64,000 nt of DNA, from positions 1 through 64,000 of the forward strand of contig JAHCAU010000018.1 in NCBI GenBank assembly GCA_019634715.1, read 5' to 3'. The stretch is from Lysobacter sp. (GTDB lineage: Bacteria > Pseudomonadota > Gammaproteobacteria > Xanthomonadales > Xanthomonadaceae). Shown here one piece after another: positions 42,393 through 51,800 of this stretch. Position 1 is the first letter of the stretch. Each line of letters begins with the position of its first letter. The translations under genes were made by a program, and so were the position numbers. A model generated the notes under the pieces. That model made no database searches and was not told the origin of the DNA. It worked only from the letters and a program-made list of their open reading frames with translations.

Positions 42393-43241
42393 TCAGTCCG
42401 CAGGCTTGCGCGGAGGCGGCAGGCGGCCATGGGCGATGTCCGCCATGCGCTGCGCATCGGCCAGCATGCCCCGCAGCAGCCGGACTTCCCGCGCATCCAG
42501 CCCGGCGCGCAGGAACAGGCGCCTGAACTTGCGGATCGCTGCGGCCGGCGTGCGGCCCTTGTGGAAATCGATGGCATCCAGGGTGTCCGCCAGTTGCGAA
42601 AAGAAGCCCTCGAGTTCGGCATGCGTGGCCGGAGGCTCGCCGCGGACCTCGGTGGGTCCCTCCGCCGGCCGTCCCGCGACGCATGGCGCGACCCCGTGGG
42701 CCGGCTCCTGAAGCGAAGCCATTCGCAATTCGTATGCCAAGACCTGGACCGCGGCGGCAAGGTTGAGCGAACTGTAGTCGGGATTGGCCGGGATGTGGAT
42801 CGCGGCGTGGCACAGCTGCAGTTCGTCGTTGTCCAGCCCGGTGCGTTCGCGCCCGAAGACCAGGGCCACATCGCCGCCCCCGACGGTGGTGGCCAGCGCG
42901 CGCGCGGCGCCGGCGCGCGGCGACAGCTCCTCAAGCGCGATCCGGCGGCTGCGGGCGGTGCAGCCGAGGACCAGGCGGCAGTCGGACACCGCCTCGGCCA
43001 GGGTCTCGAAGCGGGTCGAGGCCTCCAGCACGTCCACGGCGCCGGCGGCCAGCGCCACCGCGTCCGGGTGCGGGTACCGCTCCGGCGCCACCAGCACCAG
43101 CCGCGACAGACCCATGGTCTTCATGGCGCGCGCGGCCGAGCCGATGTTGCCGGGGTGCTGGGTACCGACCAGGACGATGCGCAGGCGATCGGGCGGGGAC
43201 GGGCCGGGGGATGCGCCGGCGGGCGGGGAGTCGGAAGCCAT
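42393..43241 (-). CDS. trmJ: tRNA (cytidine/uridine-2'-O-)-methyltransferase TrmJ-like
   Basis: A 282-residue SPOUT methyltransferase that 2'-O-methylates position 32 of tRNAs. Motifs: VLVGTQHPGNIGSAARAMK, VFGRERTGLDNDEL (motif 2) and NPDYSSLNLAAAVQVLAYELR (motif 3, trefoil knot). The C-terminal helical part fits TrmJ rather than TrmL, and the length is right. It is divergent from suhB across 99 bases, a pairing seen in related bacteria. Confidence 0.92.
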   Translation of the reverse strand: MASDSPPAGASPGPSPPDRLRIVLVGTQHPGNIGSAARAMKTMGLSRLVLVAPERYPHPDAVALAAGAVDVLEASTRFETLAEAVSDCRLVLGCTARSRRIALEELSPRAGAARALATTVGGGDVALVFGRERTGLDNDELQLCHAAIHIPANPDYSSLNLAAAVQVLAYELRMASLQEPAHGVAPCVAGRPAEGPTEVRGEPPATHAELEGFFSQLADTLDAIDFHKGRTPAAAIRKFRRLFLRAGLDAREVRLLRGMLADAQRMADIAHGRLPPPRKPAD

Positions 43242-43340
43242 TGCGCAATGTTAAACTCTCGCGCCGGCCCTGAGCCGGTCCTGTTCTTTTCCCCTGCCCC
43301 TTTTCGCTTGCGCCCCTTCGGGCGCCTGGAGTCGTTCGCG

Positions 43341-44168
43341 ATGCATCAGCCCGCTGTCAATGTCATGGTCAAGGCGGCTCGCGCCGGCGGCAACATCCTG
43401 CTGCGCCACATGGCCCGCCTGGATGCCATCGAAGTGACCGAAAAGGACCGCATGGACTACGCCAGCGAGATCGACAGCCTGGCCGAAGCCGAGATCATCA
43501 AGGAGCTGCGCCGCGCCCAGCCCGATTACGCGATTCTCGGAGAGGAAGGCGGGCACCTGAAGGGCAATCGCGGCCCCAGCCGCTACACCTGGGTCATCGA
43601 CCCGCTGGACGGCACCAGCAACTACCTGCGCGGCTTTCCGCACTGGTGCGTGTCGATCGCGCTGTGCGAAGGCGCCGAACCGCTGCATGGCGTGATCTTC
43701 GACCCGCTGCGCAACGAGTTGTTCACCGCCAGCCGCGGCGGCGGCGCCCAGTACAACGGCAAGCGCATCCGCGTCTCCGAGCGCCGCGAACTGCAGGGCG
43801 CCCTGCTCGCCACCGGCTTCCCGCCGCGCGAACGCAAGCGCACCGATGCCCAGCTCGACTGCGTGAAGAGCCTGCTGGTCCACGCCGAGGATGTCCGCCG
43901 TGCCGGCTCGGCCGCGCTGGACCTGGCCTACGTGGCCGCCGGTCGCCTCGACGGCTACTTCGAAGCCGGGATCATGGCCTGGGACATCGCTGCAGGCGTG
44001 CTGATGGTGCGCGAAGCCGGCGGCAAGGTCTGCGATTTCCGCGGTGCCGCGCCCAGCCCGATGCACATCGACACCGGCCCGCGCCAGATCGTCGCGGCCA
44101 ACGTGCGCATCATCGAGCCGCTGCAGAAGACCATCGTCAACACCGGCTACGCGAAGGCGTTCGATTGA
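43341..44168 (+). CDS. suhB: Inositol-1-monophosphatase / SuhB
   Basis: A 275-residue Mg-dependent phosphatase of the IMPase family; in enterobacteria SuhB also joins the rRNA antitermination complex. Metal and active-site motifs: EEGG (residues 73-76), DPLDGTSNYLRGFPH, and AWDIAAGVLMVREAGG. ATG 43341 has CTGGAG 12 bases upstream and a TTAAACT -10-like element about 85 bases before. Divergent from trmJ, followed by a nested repeat region. Confidence 0.95.
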   Translation: MHQPAVNVMVKAARAGGNILLRHMARLDAIEVTEKDRMDYASEIDSLAEAEIIKELRRAQPDYAILGEEGGHLKGNRGPSRYTWVIDPLDGTSNYLRGFPHWCVSIALCEGAEPLHGVIFDPLRNELFTASRGGGAQYNGKRIRVSERRELQGALLATGFPPRERKRTDAQLDCVKSLLVHAEDVRRAGSAALDLAYVAAGRLDGYFEAGIMAWDIAAGVLMVREAGGKVCDFRGAAPSPMHIDTGPRQIVAANVRIIEPLQKTIVNTGYAKAFD

Positions 44169-44185
44169 CCGCGGCCTATCCCGCG

Positions 44186-44340
44186 TAGCGCGGAGCTTGC
44201 TCCGCTCGGGCATTCAATCTTTGCAGGAGGGCCTTCAGGCCCGAGCTTTTCATGGTCCCTGGCAACCATTCAAAAAGCTCGGGCCTGAAGGCCCTCCTGC
44301 ACTCGGTCTGACGCGAGCGGAGCTTCGCTCCGCTCTGCAA
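44186..44340. repeat. Nested composite repeat: REP pair inside GAGCGGAGC pair
   Basis: An inner inverted pair of GGGCCTTCAGGCCC units (44222-44301) lies within an outer pair of the second family: GCGGAGCTTGCTCCGCTC near 44190-44207 and GAGCGGAGCTTCGCTCCGC near 44315-44333. The outer arms also frame the site at 33838-33958. Confidence 0.75.
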
Positions 44341-44360
44341 CAGCCCGGGAAGACACAACG

Positions 44361-44392
44361 AAAAAGGCCGCGCATCGCTGCGCGGCCTTTTT
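44361..44392. terminator. Bidirectional terminator between suhB and secF
   Basis: AAAAAGGCCGCGCA faces TGCGCGGCCTTTTT over a short loop, with an A-run and a T-run on either side, so it can end both convergent units. Confidence 0.92.
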
Positions 44393-44410
44393 CGTGGGCG
44401 ATGCCCGGGA

Positions 44411-45373
44411 TCAGGGGCGACGCGCCAGCGCCTCCTCGTCCCTGGCCTTCGGCAGCAGGTCCTGCTTGCTCACGCCCAGCCACAGCAGCAGCGGGCAGGC
44501 GACGAAGATCGAGGACAGGGTGCCGATGACGATGCCGACCATCTGCGACTCGGCCATGCCCTGCAGCGAACCACCGCCGTAGAGGTACAGCGCAAGCACG
44601 GTGAGGAAGGCCACGAACGAAGTGATCACCGTGCGCGACAGGGTCTGGTTGACCGAACGGTTGAGCACTTCGACCGGACTCGCGCGCATGCTGCGGAAGT
44701 TCTCGCGGACGCGGTCGAACACCACGATGGTGTCGTTGATCGAGAAGCCCATCACCGACAGGATGCCCGCGAGCACGGTCAGGTCGAACTCGTGCCCGGT
44801 CAGCGCGAACCAGCCGATCACCACGACCACGTCGTGCAGCGTGGTGATGATCGCCGCGACCGCGAACTTGAATTCGAAGCGCATCGAGATGTACATCAGG
44901 AAGCCGACGACCACGAAGACCAGCGCGAGCAGGCCGTCCCAGGCCAGTTCCTTGCCGACCTGCGCGCTGATCTCGGAGCTGCGCATCATCCGCGCCGGGT
45001 TGCCGTCTTCGGAAGCGGCCACTCGCACGCTTTCGGCCAGGCTGGAGGCCTTGTCGGCCTCGGTCTTCTTCTCGCCCGCTTCCTCGGCGCGCAGACGGAC
45101 CAGCAGTTCGCTGCCCGTGCCGAAAGTCTGCACCTGGGCATTGGCGAAGCCCGCCGTTTCCAGGCGCTCGCGCACGCCTTCGACATCGACCGGCTTGTCG
45201 TAGGCCAGTTCGACGCCGACGCCGCCGGTGAAGTCCAGGGCGAAATTGAAGTTCTTGAAGAGCATGCCGCTGATCGCGACGAACATGATGAGCGCGGCCA
45301 CGGTCAGCGAGATCATGCGCAGGCGCATGAAGTCGATCTTGCTGTCGTAGGGGAACACATTGAACGGTTTCAT
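44411..45373 (-). CDS. secF: Protein translocase subunit SecF
   Basis: A 320-residue inner-membrane protein with six hydrophobic segments, a periplasmic P1 loop (about 50-150) and the conserved GFSINDTIVVFDRVREN region. With SecD and YajC it uses the proton gradient to pull exported proteins into the periplasm. The start is 13 bases after the secD stop; last gene of tgt-yajC-secD-secF. Confidence 0.97.
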   Translation of the reverse strand: MKPFNVFPYDSKIDFMRLRMISLTVAALIMFVAISGMLFKNFNFALDFTGGVGVELAYDKPVDVEGVRERLETAGFANAQVQTFGTGSELLVRLRAEEAGEKKTEADKASSLAESVRVAASEDGNPARMMRSSEISAQVGKELAWDGLLALVFVVVGFLMYISMRFEFKFAVAAIITTLHDVVVVIGWFALTGHEFDLTVLAGILSVMGFSINDTIVVFDRVRENFRSMRASPVEVLNRSVNQTLSRTVITSFVAFLTVLALYLYGGGSLQGMAESQMVGIVIGTLSSIFVACPLLLWLGVSKQDLLPKARDEEALARRP

Positions 45374-45386
45374 GGACTGGGCTCCC

Positions 45387-47291
45387 TCAGATCGCGACGG
45401 ACTGCAGCTTGCGGCGGCGTCCGTAGATCAGCGTGGCGATGGCGCGCGACACGGACACGGCGGTGTAGGCCGACGTCGCGATGCCGAGCATCGTGGTGAT
45501 GCCGAAGCCCTTGAGCGGGCCGGTGCCGAACACGAACATCGCCAGACCCGCCAGGAACGCCGTGATGTTGGCGTCGAGGATCGTGCCGGAGGCGCGATTG
45601 TAGCCTTCGGAGATCGCCGTCAATGGCGGCAGGCCTGCCCGCAGCTCCTCGCGGATGCGTTCGTTGATCAGCACGTTCGCATCCACCGACAGGCCGACCG
45701 TCAACGCGATGCCGGCCAGGCCGGGCAGGCTCATGGTGGCGCCGAAGACCGACATCAGCGCGAACACCATCAGCAGGTTCAGCAGCAGCGCCAGGCAGGT
45801 GATCACGCCGAACATGCGGTAGTAGAACAGGAAGAACGCCAGCGCGAACAGGAAGGAGAAGACCACGGCCTTCAGGCCGCGCTCGACGTTCTGCTTGCCG
45901 AGGCTGGGGCCGACCGTGCGCTCCTCGACGATGTCCATCGGCGCGGCCAGGGCACCGGCGCGCAGCAGCTTGGAGAGATCTTCCGCCTCCTTGCGTTCCA
46001 GGCCGGTGGTGATGAAGTTCTTGCCGAACGGCTCGTTGATGTTGGCGATGGAGATGACCTGCTCCTTCACCTGGAAGCTGCGCACTTCCTTGCCGTCGAC
46101 CATGCGCGAGACCGGCACGCGCTCGATGTAGACCACGGCCATCGGCTTCTTCACGTTCTCGGTGGTGAACTGCAGCATGCGCTGGCCACCGGAACTGTTG
46201 AGGGTGACCTGCACGGCGGGCAGTCCGTTCTGGTCGACCGAGCTGCGCGCGTCGACCATGTCGGCGCCGGAGACGATGATGCGCTTGTTGAGCAGCACCG
46301 GCGAAGGCTTGCCGTCGGGGCCGAGGTCGCGGCTTTGGTACAGGCGCGCGCCGGCCGGGACGTTGCCGGTTTCGCGCGCTTCCAGGGCGTTGCCCTCGTA
46401 AACGCCGCGGTATTCGAGCGTGGCGGTGGCGCCGAGAATGCGTTTGGCTTCGACCGGATTCTGCACGCCCGGCAGCTGGACGAGGATGCGGTCCGCGCCC
46501 TGGCGCTGGATCACCGGCTCGGCGACGTTCAGTGCATTGACGCGGTTGCGCAGCGTGCCGAGGTTCTGCTCGATCGCATTGAGGGTCATGCCGCGCACGA
46601 TCTCTTCGGAGACCTGCACGTTGATGAGGTTGCCCGCGCCCTGGACGTTGAAGGCGTTCGGGGCGACGAAGCTGCCGGAACCGGTGTCGGTGGCGCTGGT
46701 GGTGAGCGACTTCTGCACCAGACCCTGCGCCTTCTGCAGGTCGGCGGCACGGTTGAGCGTGACCGCGATGCCGCGTTCGCCGCTGCGTTCGACAGACTCG
46801 TAGCCCACGCCGGCATCGCGCAGCTGCACGCGGACGTCTTCGAGGTAGGCGTCGAAGCGCTTGTCGATCGCCGCCGCCCGGTCCACTTCCATCAGGAAGT
46901 GCACGCCGCCCTGCAGGTCCAGGCCCAGCGCCATCGGCCGCGCGCCGATCGCGGACAGCCAGTCGGGAACGTTCGAGGCGAGGTTGAGGGCGATGTCGTA
47001 GTTGTCGTTCAGCGCCGCGCGCAGGGTGTCCGCGCTCTTGCTCTGGGCATCGAGGTCCGTGGTGCGGACCAGCAGGTTCTCGCCCTGCTGCTCGATCTCC
47101 TTCGGCTTGAGGCCGGCCTTGGCCAGCGCATCGGCGACCTGCTTCTTCAGCGCGTCGTCGACCTTGGCGCCACGGACGGCGGAGACCTGCACGGAGGGGT
47201 CCTGCGGATAGATGTTGGGCAACGCGTACAGCGCGCTGACCAGCACCACGATCAGGATGACGAGGTATTTCCAGCGGGAATATTCGAGCAT
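45387..47291 (-). CDS. secD: Protein translocase subunit SecD
   Basis: A 634-residue inner-membrane protein. TM1 near residue 10-30, the large P1 periplasmic region with DLQGGVHFLMEVD and GATATLEYRGV, then five segments at the C-terminus with VGLSVDANVLINERIREEL and GFGITTMLGIATS. ATG 47291 (MLEYSRWKY) is chosen because the upstream extension is not conserved-looking. It sits between yajC (66 bases) and secF (13 bases). Confidence 0.96.
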   Translation of the reverse strand: MLEYSRWKYLVILIVVLVSALYALPNIYPQDPSVQVSAVRGAKVDDALKKQVADALAKAGLKPKEIEQQGENLLVRTTDLDAQSKSADTLRAALNDNYDIALNLASNVPDWLSAIGARPMALGLDLQGGVHFLMEVDRAAAIDKRFDAYLEDVRVQLRDAGVGYESVERSGERGIAVTLNRAADLQKAQGLVQKSLTTSATDTGSGSFVAPNAFNVQGAGNLINVQVSEEIVRGMTLNAIEQNLGTLRNRVNALNVAEPVIQRQGADRILVQLPGVQNPVEAKRILGATATLEYRGVYEGNALEARETGNVPAGARLYQSRDLGPDGKPSPVLLNKRIIVSGADMVDARSSVDQNGLPAVQVTLNSSGGQRMLQFTTENVKKPMAVVYIERVPVSRMVDGKEVRSFQVKEQVISIANINEPFGKNFITTGLERKEAEDLSKLLRAGALAAPMDIVEERTVGPSLGKQNVERGLKAVVFSFLFALAFFLFYYRMFGVITCLALLLNLLMVFALMSVFGATMSLPGLAGIALTVGLSVDANVLINERIREELRAGLPPLTAISEGYNRASGTILDANITAFLAGLAMFVFGTGPLKGFGITTMLGIATSAYTAVSVSRAIATLIYGRRRKLQSVAI

Positions 47292-47357
47292 GACGAGCAC
47301 CGCGTCCGGTCCTGAGACCGGCCGCATCGGGGTGGACGGAAGGTCAGACGGACGTCA

Positions 47358-47696
47358 TCACAGCGACTTGAGCGTGCCCTTCGGCAGGACGTTGCCGATC
47401 GCGCCCTTCTGCACGCGGATGGTCAGGCCATCGGCCACTTCCACGCTGATGAAGCTGTCGCCGATGTCGCGGATCACGCCGGCGATGCCGCCGCTGGTGA
47501 TCACTTCGTCGCCCTTGGCGAGCTTCTCGAGCATCGCGCGGTGTTCCTTGGCGCGCTTCATCTGCGGGCGGATCATGATGAAGTACATGACGGCGAGCAG
47601 CGCGATGGGCAGGAGCAGGCTGCCCATGCCCGGGCCGGCGGGTGCGCCCGCGGCCTGCGCATGCGCGGGGGAAATCAACAGGTCGAGCAGGTTCAT
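47358..47696 (-). CDS. yajC: Preprotein translocase subunit YajC
   Basis: A 112-residue protein with a single hydrophobic anchor (MGSLLLPIALLAVMYFIMIRPQ) and a conserved cytoplasmic part (KRAKEHRAMLEKLAKGDEVITSGGIAGV). It associates with SecDF at the inner membrane. Its place between tgt and secD is the usual one. Confidence 0.97.
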   Translation of the reverse strand: MNLLDLLISPAHAQAAGAPAGPGMGSLLLPIALLAVMYFIMIRPQMKRAKEHRAMLEKLAKGDEVITSGGIAGVIRDIGDSFISVEVADGLTIRVQKGAIGNVLPKGTLKSL

Positions 47697-47826
47697 TTCG
47701 GATCCGTGAACGAAAATTAACGCCGGATTATGCCATGCGGGCGGGCCTTGGCGCTGTCACCCCGCTCCCCGGGCCGGCCGGCGCGGCGCCGGCGGCCTAT
47801 CCGAGACCGGTCGCCGCAGGAAAAGT

Positions 47827-48954
47827 TCAAACGGAAGAAACGCTTGCGCCGGACCGCGCCGCATGGAAGGCCTCGCGGAAGGCGGCGAAACGGCCGGCCT
47901 CGATGGCCGCGCGCATGTCGGCCATGAGCGTCTGGTAGTACCAGAGGTTGTGCAGGGTGCCGAGCATCGGCGCCAGCATCTCGTTGCAGCGGTCGAGGTG
48001 GCGCAGGTAGGCGCGGGTGTAGCCGTTCGCGCACGCATAGCAGCCGCAGCCTTCCTCGATCGGCCGCAGGTCGCGCTCGTATTTGGCGTTGCGGATGCGC
48101 ACCGTGCCGAAAGATGTGAAGTAGTGCCCATTCCGCGCGTTCCGGGTCGGCATCACGCAGTCGAACATGTCGACGCCACGCGCGACCGCTTCGACCAGGT
48201 CCTCGGGCCGGCCCACGCCCATCAGGTAGCGCGGCCGGTCGGTCGGCAACTGCGGGCAGGTGTGCTCGAGCATGGCGTTGCGCTCGTCCTCGGGCTCGCC
48301 GACGGCCAGGCCGCCGATCGCATAGCCGTCGAAGCCGATCTGCTTGAGCCCCTCGGCCGAGCGCGTGCGCAGGGCGTGATGCACGCCGCCCTGGACGATG
48401 CCGAACAGCGCCGCGTCGTTGCCCTCGTGCGCCTTCTTCGAGCGCTCGGCCCAGCGCAGCGACAGTTCCATGGACCTGCGCGCCACGTCCTCGGTCGCGG
48501 GATACGGGGTGCACTCGTCGAAGATCATGACGATGTCCGAATCCAGCACCTTCTGGATGCGCATGCTCTCCTCGGGGCCGAGGAAGACCTTGCTGCCGTC
48601 GGTGGGCGCGGCGAAAGTGACGCCGGCTTCGGTGATCTTGCGCTTGTGCGCCAGCGAGAACACCTGGAAGCCACCGGAGTCGGTGAGGATCGGCCCGTCC
48701 CAGCGCGCGAAGCCGTGCAGGCCGCCGTGGTCGGCGATCACGTCCAGGCCCGGGCGCAGATACAGGTGGAAGGTGTTGCCGAGGATGATCTCGGCGCCGA
48801 GCGCGCGGATCTGCTCGGGGAACACGCCCTTCACCGAGCCGTAGGTGCCCACGGGCATGAAAGCGGGGGTTTCGACGGTGCCGCGCGGGAAGGTCAGGCG
48901 GCCGCGACGGGCCACGCCGTCGGTGCCGAGCAATTCGAAGGACAGTCTGGACAT
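47827..48954 (-). CDS. tgt: tRNA-guanine transglycosylase
   Basis: A 375-residue enzyme that swaps G34 of GUN-anticodon tRNAs for preQ1 in queuosine synthesis. DSGGFQVFSL holds the catalytic Asp, a second Asp is in DMFDCVMPTRNARNG, and the zinc site is GCGCYACANGYTRAYLRHL. Full length for the bacterial enzyme. It heads the tgt-yajC-secD-secF run; queA lies about 5.8 kb further right instead of directly beside it. Confidence 0.98.
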   Translation of the reverse strand: MSRLSFELLGTDGVARRGRLTFPRGTVETPAFMPVGTYGSVKGVFPEQIRALGAEIILGNTFHLYLRPGLDVIADHGGLHGFARWDGPILTDSGGFQVFSLAHKRKITEAGVTFAAPTDGSKVFLGPEESMRIQKVLDSDIVMIFDECTPYPATEDVARRSMELSLRWAERSKKAHEGNDAALFGIVQGGVHHALRTRSAEGLKQIGFDGYAIGGLAVGEPEDERNAMLEHTCPQLPTDRPRYLMGVGRPEDLVEAVARGVDMFDCVMPTRNARNGHYFTSFGTVRIRNAKYERDLRPIEEGCGCYACANGYTRAYLRHLDRCNEMLAPMLGTLHNLWYYQTLMADMRAAIEAGRFAAFREAFHAARSGASVSSV

Positions 48955-49011
48955 CCGGCCATTATGACCGAGCGCGGCGGGCCAGCCGCTGCGCCGATGT
49001 CTCAGTCGCGG

Positions 49012-50067
49012 TCACCCGCGCGGAAAGCGCAGCGGCTCGCCCACCAGGCGCAGCGGCAGGCGCTCGCCGATGCGCGCGGCGGTGGCGGCGTCGAGCGTGA
49101 TCTCGGCGGTCTCGCCGCTGTCGAAACGCACCCGGCCGAGATGCTGCGGGCCGTGGAAGCGCGCCGAGACGAGTTGCGCGGACAACGGCCCGGCCGGGTC
49201 ATGGACGAGTTGCCCGGGACGGACGCGCAGGTCGGCACCCTCTCCCAGGCCCAGGGTTTCGCTGCGCAGCCAGTCGCCCCGGCCGACGAAGCCGGCGACC
49301 CGGCGGTCGCGGGGATGGGCGTAGAGCGCTTCGGGCGTGTCCCACTGCAGGATCCGGCCCTCGGCCATCACGCCGATGCGATCGGCCATGGCGAAGGCTT
49401 CGGCCTGGTCGTGGACCACCAGCAGCGCGGTCGCACCGGCCGCCTTGAGCAGGCCACGGGTGTCCTCGGCCAGGCGCCCGCGGATCTCCACGTCGAGGTT
49501 CGAGAACGGTTCGTCCAGCAGCACCAGCAGCGGCTCCGGCGCCAGCGCACGGGCCAGGGCCACGCGCTGCTGCTGGCCGCCGGACAGCTCGTGCGGATAG
49601 GCCGAGGCGCGATCGGCCAGGCCGACCAGCGCGAGCAGATCCTTCGCGCGCGCCGCCCGCGCGGCGCGGGGCAGCGCGCGCAGGCCGAAGGCGACGTTCG
49701 CCGCCGCGTCGAGATGCGGGAACAGCGCGTAGTCCTGGAACATCATCCCGATCCGCCGAGCCTCGGGCGGCAGGCCTGCGCCGGCAGCGGCGAGCGGACG
49801 GCCATCGAGGACGATGCGCCCGCCCTGCAGCGGCTCGAAGCCGGCGATGGCGCGCAGCACCGTGGTCTTGCCGCAGCCCGAGGCCCCGAGCAGACAGCCG
49901 ATCTGGCCGCGCGCCAGTTGCAGGGACAGGCCGCCGACCGTCGGCCGGCCGCCGGCCACGCCCGGGTGGACCACCGTCACCGCATCGAGATCGAGCAGGG
50001 GCGCGGAAACGTCCGGGTCGGCGACGATCGAAGCGAGCGGCATGGGGTCTGGCATCGGCGGGGTCAT
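49012..50067 (-). CDS. Ferric-iron-type ABC transporter ATP-binding protein (FbpC-like)
   Basis: A 351-residue cytoplasmic ATPase: Walker A GASGCGKTT, Q-loop MFQDYALFPHLD, signature LSGGQQQRVALARAL, Walker B LLVLLDEPFSNLD, plus a C-terminal TOBE-like region. Resembles FbpC/PotA/CysA importers; the neighbouring genes point to iron(III). It overlaps the permease gene by 4 bases. Confidence 0.9.
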   Translation of the reverse strand: MTPPMPDPMPLASIVADPDVSAPLLDLDAVTVVHPGVAGGRPTVGGLSLQLARGQIGCLLGASGCGKTTVLRAIAGFEPLQGGRIVLDGRPLAAAGAGLPPEARRIGMMFQDYALFPHLDAAANVAFGLRALPRAARAARAKDLLALVGLADRASAYPHELSGGQQQRVALARALAPEPLLVLLDEPFSNLDVEIRGRLAEDTRGLLKAAGATALLVVHDQAEAFAMADRIGVMAEGRILQWDTPEALYAHPRDRRVAGFVGRGDWLRSETLGLGEGADLRVRPGQLVHDPAGPLSAQLVSARFHGPQHLGRVRFDSGETAEITLDAATAARIGERLPLRLVGEPLRFPRG

Positions 50068-51758
50068 GACGAAAGATTGCGTGCAGGGGCCATGGCAGGC
50101 GCGGGCGCGTCATGCGCATCGGCCTGCGCATGGCCGGTATCGAATCCGCTGCGCGCCAGCAGCAGCACGGCGGGCAGTCCCGCCAGCACGATCAGCAGCG
50201 CGGCGACCGCGCCCTCCTCGTAGGTGCCGCGCGCGGCTTCGGCGTAGAGCCAGGTCGCCAGGGTCTCGACGTTGAGCGGCCGCAGCATCAGCGTCGCCGG
50301 CAGTTCCTTCATCGCATCGACGAAGACCAGCAGCGCCGCGGCGGCCATGGCAGGGCGCAGCAGCGGCAGGTGCACCCGCCACAGGCTGGCGCCCGGGCCG
50401 GCGCCGAGGCCGCGCGCGGCGTGGTCGAGCGAAGGCGGGATCCGCGCCAGGCCGGCCTCCAGACCACCGGTGGCGATCGCCAGGAAACGGATCGTGCAGG
50501 CCAGCACCAGCAGGGTCAGGCTGCCCATCAGCAGCGGCGTGCCTTCGGACAGCGCGAACAAGGCCCGGTCGACGCCGGCCGCCGGGGCGAGCAGGGCGAT
50601 GGCCAGCACCGTGCCCGGCAAGGCATAGCCGAGGCTGCCCACGCGCAGCGCGAGGCCGGCCGCGGCACTGCGGCGGCGCGCATGCGCCAGCCGCGCGGCC
50701 CAGACCAGCGCCAGCGCGGCGACCAGCGTGACGACCGTGGCGAGTGCGGCGATCCGCAGCGTGTTGCCGGCGCTGGCCCACAGCTGCGGCGAAACGCCCT
50801 CGCCGCGCAGGCGCGCGCCGGCCTCGACCGCGAGATGTGCGGCGGGCGCCACGAACCCCAGCAGCACCGGCAGGGCGCAGGCCGCCATCGCCAGCAGCGC
50901 GTGCAGGCCATGCAGCGGCTGCCGCACGAGCGGGCGCGCGCGTCCGCCGCCGGCATAGCGCTGGCGGCGGCGACCGAAGCGCTCCAGCGCCAGCGCCAGG
51001 ATCACCACCGCCAGCATCGCCAGCGCGATCTGCGCCGCGCCCGGCAAGTCGCTGCGCGTCACCCAGGTGGTGTAGACGGCGACGGTCAGCGTCTTCACGC
51101 CGAGGAATTCGGAGGCGCCGATGTCGTTGAGCGTCTCCAGCAGCACCAGCGCCGCGCCCACCGCGATCGCCGGCCGCGCCAGCGGCAGGGCCACCCGCAC
51201 GAACAGCGCCGCGCCGCCGACGCCCAGCGAACGCGCGGCCTCCACCAGGCTGGCCGCCTGCAGGGCGAACATCGCGCGCACCGTGAGGTAGACGTAGGGA
51301 TACAGCACCAGCCCCAGCAGCGCGATGCAGGCCGGCAGCGAGCGCAGGTCGGGCAGGCGGAACTCGCGCGGGCTGTCGTAGCCGAGCAGCGCCCGCAGCG
51401 CGGTCTGCAGCGGACCCAGCGGATGCGAAAGATCGAGATACGCGAAGGCGACGATGTAGGTCGGCACCGCCAGCGGCAGCAGCAGCGCCCAGCCGAACAG
51501 GCGGCGGCCGGGAAAGTCGTAGGCGCTGACCAGCCAGGCGCAGACCGTGCCGACCGGCACCGCCACGGCCGCGACCCCGGCCAGCAGCAGCAGGGTGTTC
51601 CAGGCCGCCTGCGGCAGCACGTGCGCGGCGAGGTGCGACCACAGCCCTGCACTGCCCTGCGCCGCCGTCCACAGCAGGGCGCCCAGCGGCAGTGCGACCC
51701 CGGCCGCGACCGCGAAGGCAGCCGCCAGCCAGGCCCGTTCGCCCATCTCCGAACGCAT
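50064..51758 (-). CDS. Ferric-iron-type ABC transporter permease (FbpB-like, fused halves)
   Basis: A 564-residue inner-membrane protein with about twelve hydrophobic segments and two binding-protein-dependent transport domains in one chain, as in FbpB/SfuB. EAARSLGVGGAALFVRVALPLARPA (first half) and DHAARGLGAGPGASLWRVHLPLLRPA (second half) are the two EAA loops that dock the ATPase. Its end overlaps the ATPase start and it follows the binding-protein gene by 42 bases. Confidence 0.9.
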   Translation of the reverse strand: MRSEMGERAWLAAAFAVAAGVALPLGALLWTAAQGSAGLWSHLAAHVLPQAAWNTLLLLAGVAAVAVPVGTVCAWLVSAYDFPGRRLFGWALLLPLAVPTYIVAFAYLDLSHPLGPLQTALRALLGYDSPREFRLPDLRSLPACIALLGLVLYPYVYLTVRAMFALQAASLVEAARSLGVGGAALFVRVALPLARPAIAVGAALVLLETLNDIGASEFLGVKTLTVAVYTTWVTRSDLPGAAQIALAMLAVVILALALERFGRRRQRYAGGGRARPLVRQPLHGLHALLAMAACALPVLLGFVAPAAHLAVEAGARLRGEGVSPQLWASAGNTLRIAALATVVTLVAALALVWAARLAHARRRSAAAGLALRVGSLGYALPGTVLAIALLAPAAGVDRALFALSEGTPLLMGSLTLLVLACTIRFLAIATGGLEAGLARIPPSLDHAARGLGAGPGASLWRVHLPLLRPAMAAAALLVFVDAMKELPATLMLRPLNVETLATWLYAEAARGTYEEGAVAALLIVLAGLPAVLLLARSGFDTGHAQADAHDAPAPAMAPARNLSS

Positions 51759-51800
51759 CAGCGCTCCGCCATCACGCCATCGCCGCCCGCCGTTGCGGCA

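Noticed and set aside
39138..44168. 1676-codon open frame running over GGDEF-EAL, PhnD-like, trmJ and suhB
   Set aside because: Only its last 275 codons (suhB from 43341) look like a protein; the rest is antisense to three recognised genes.
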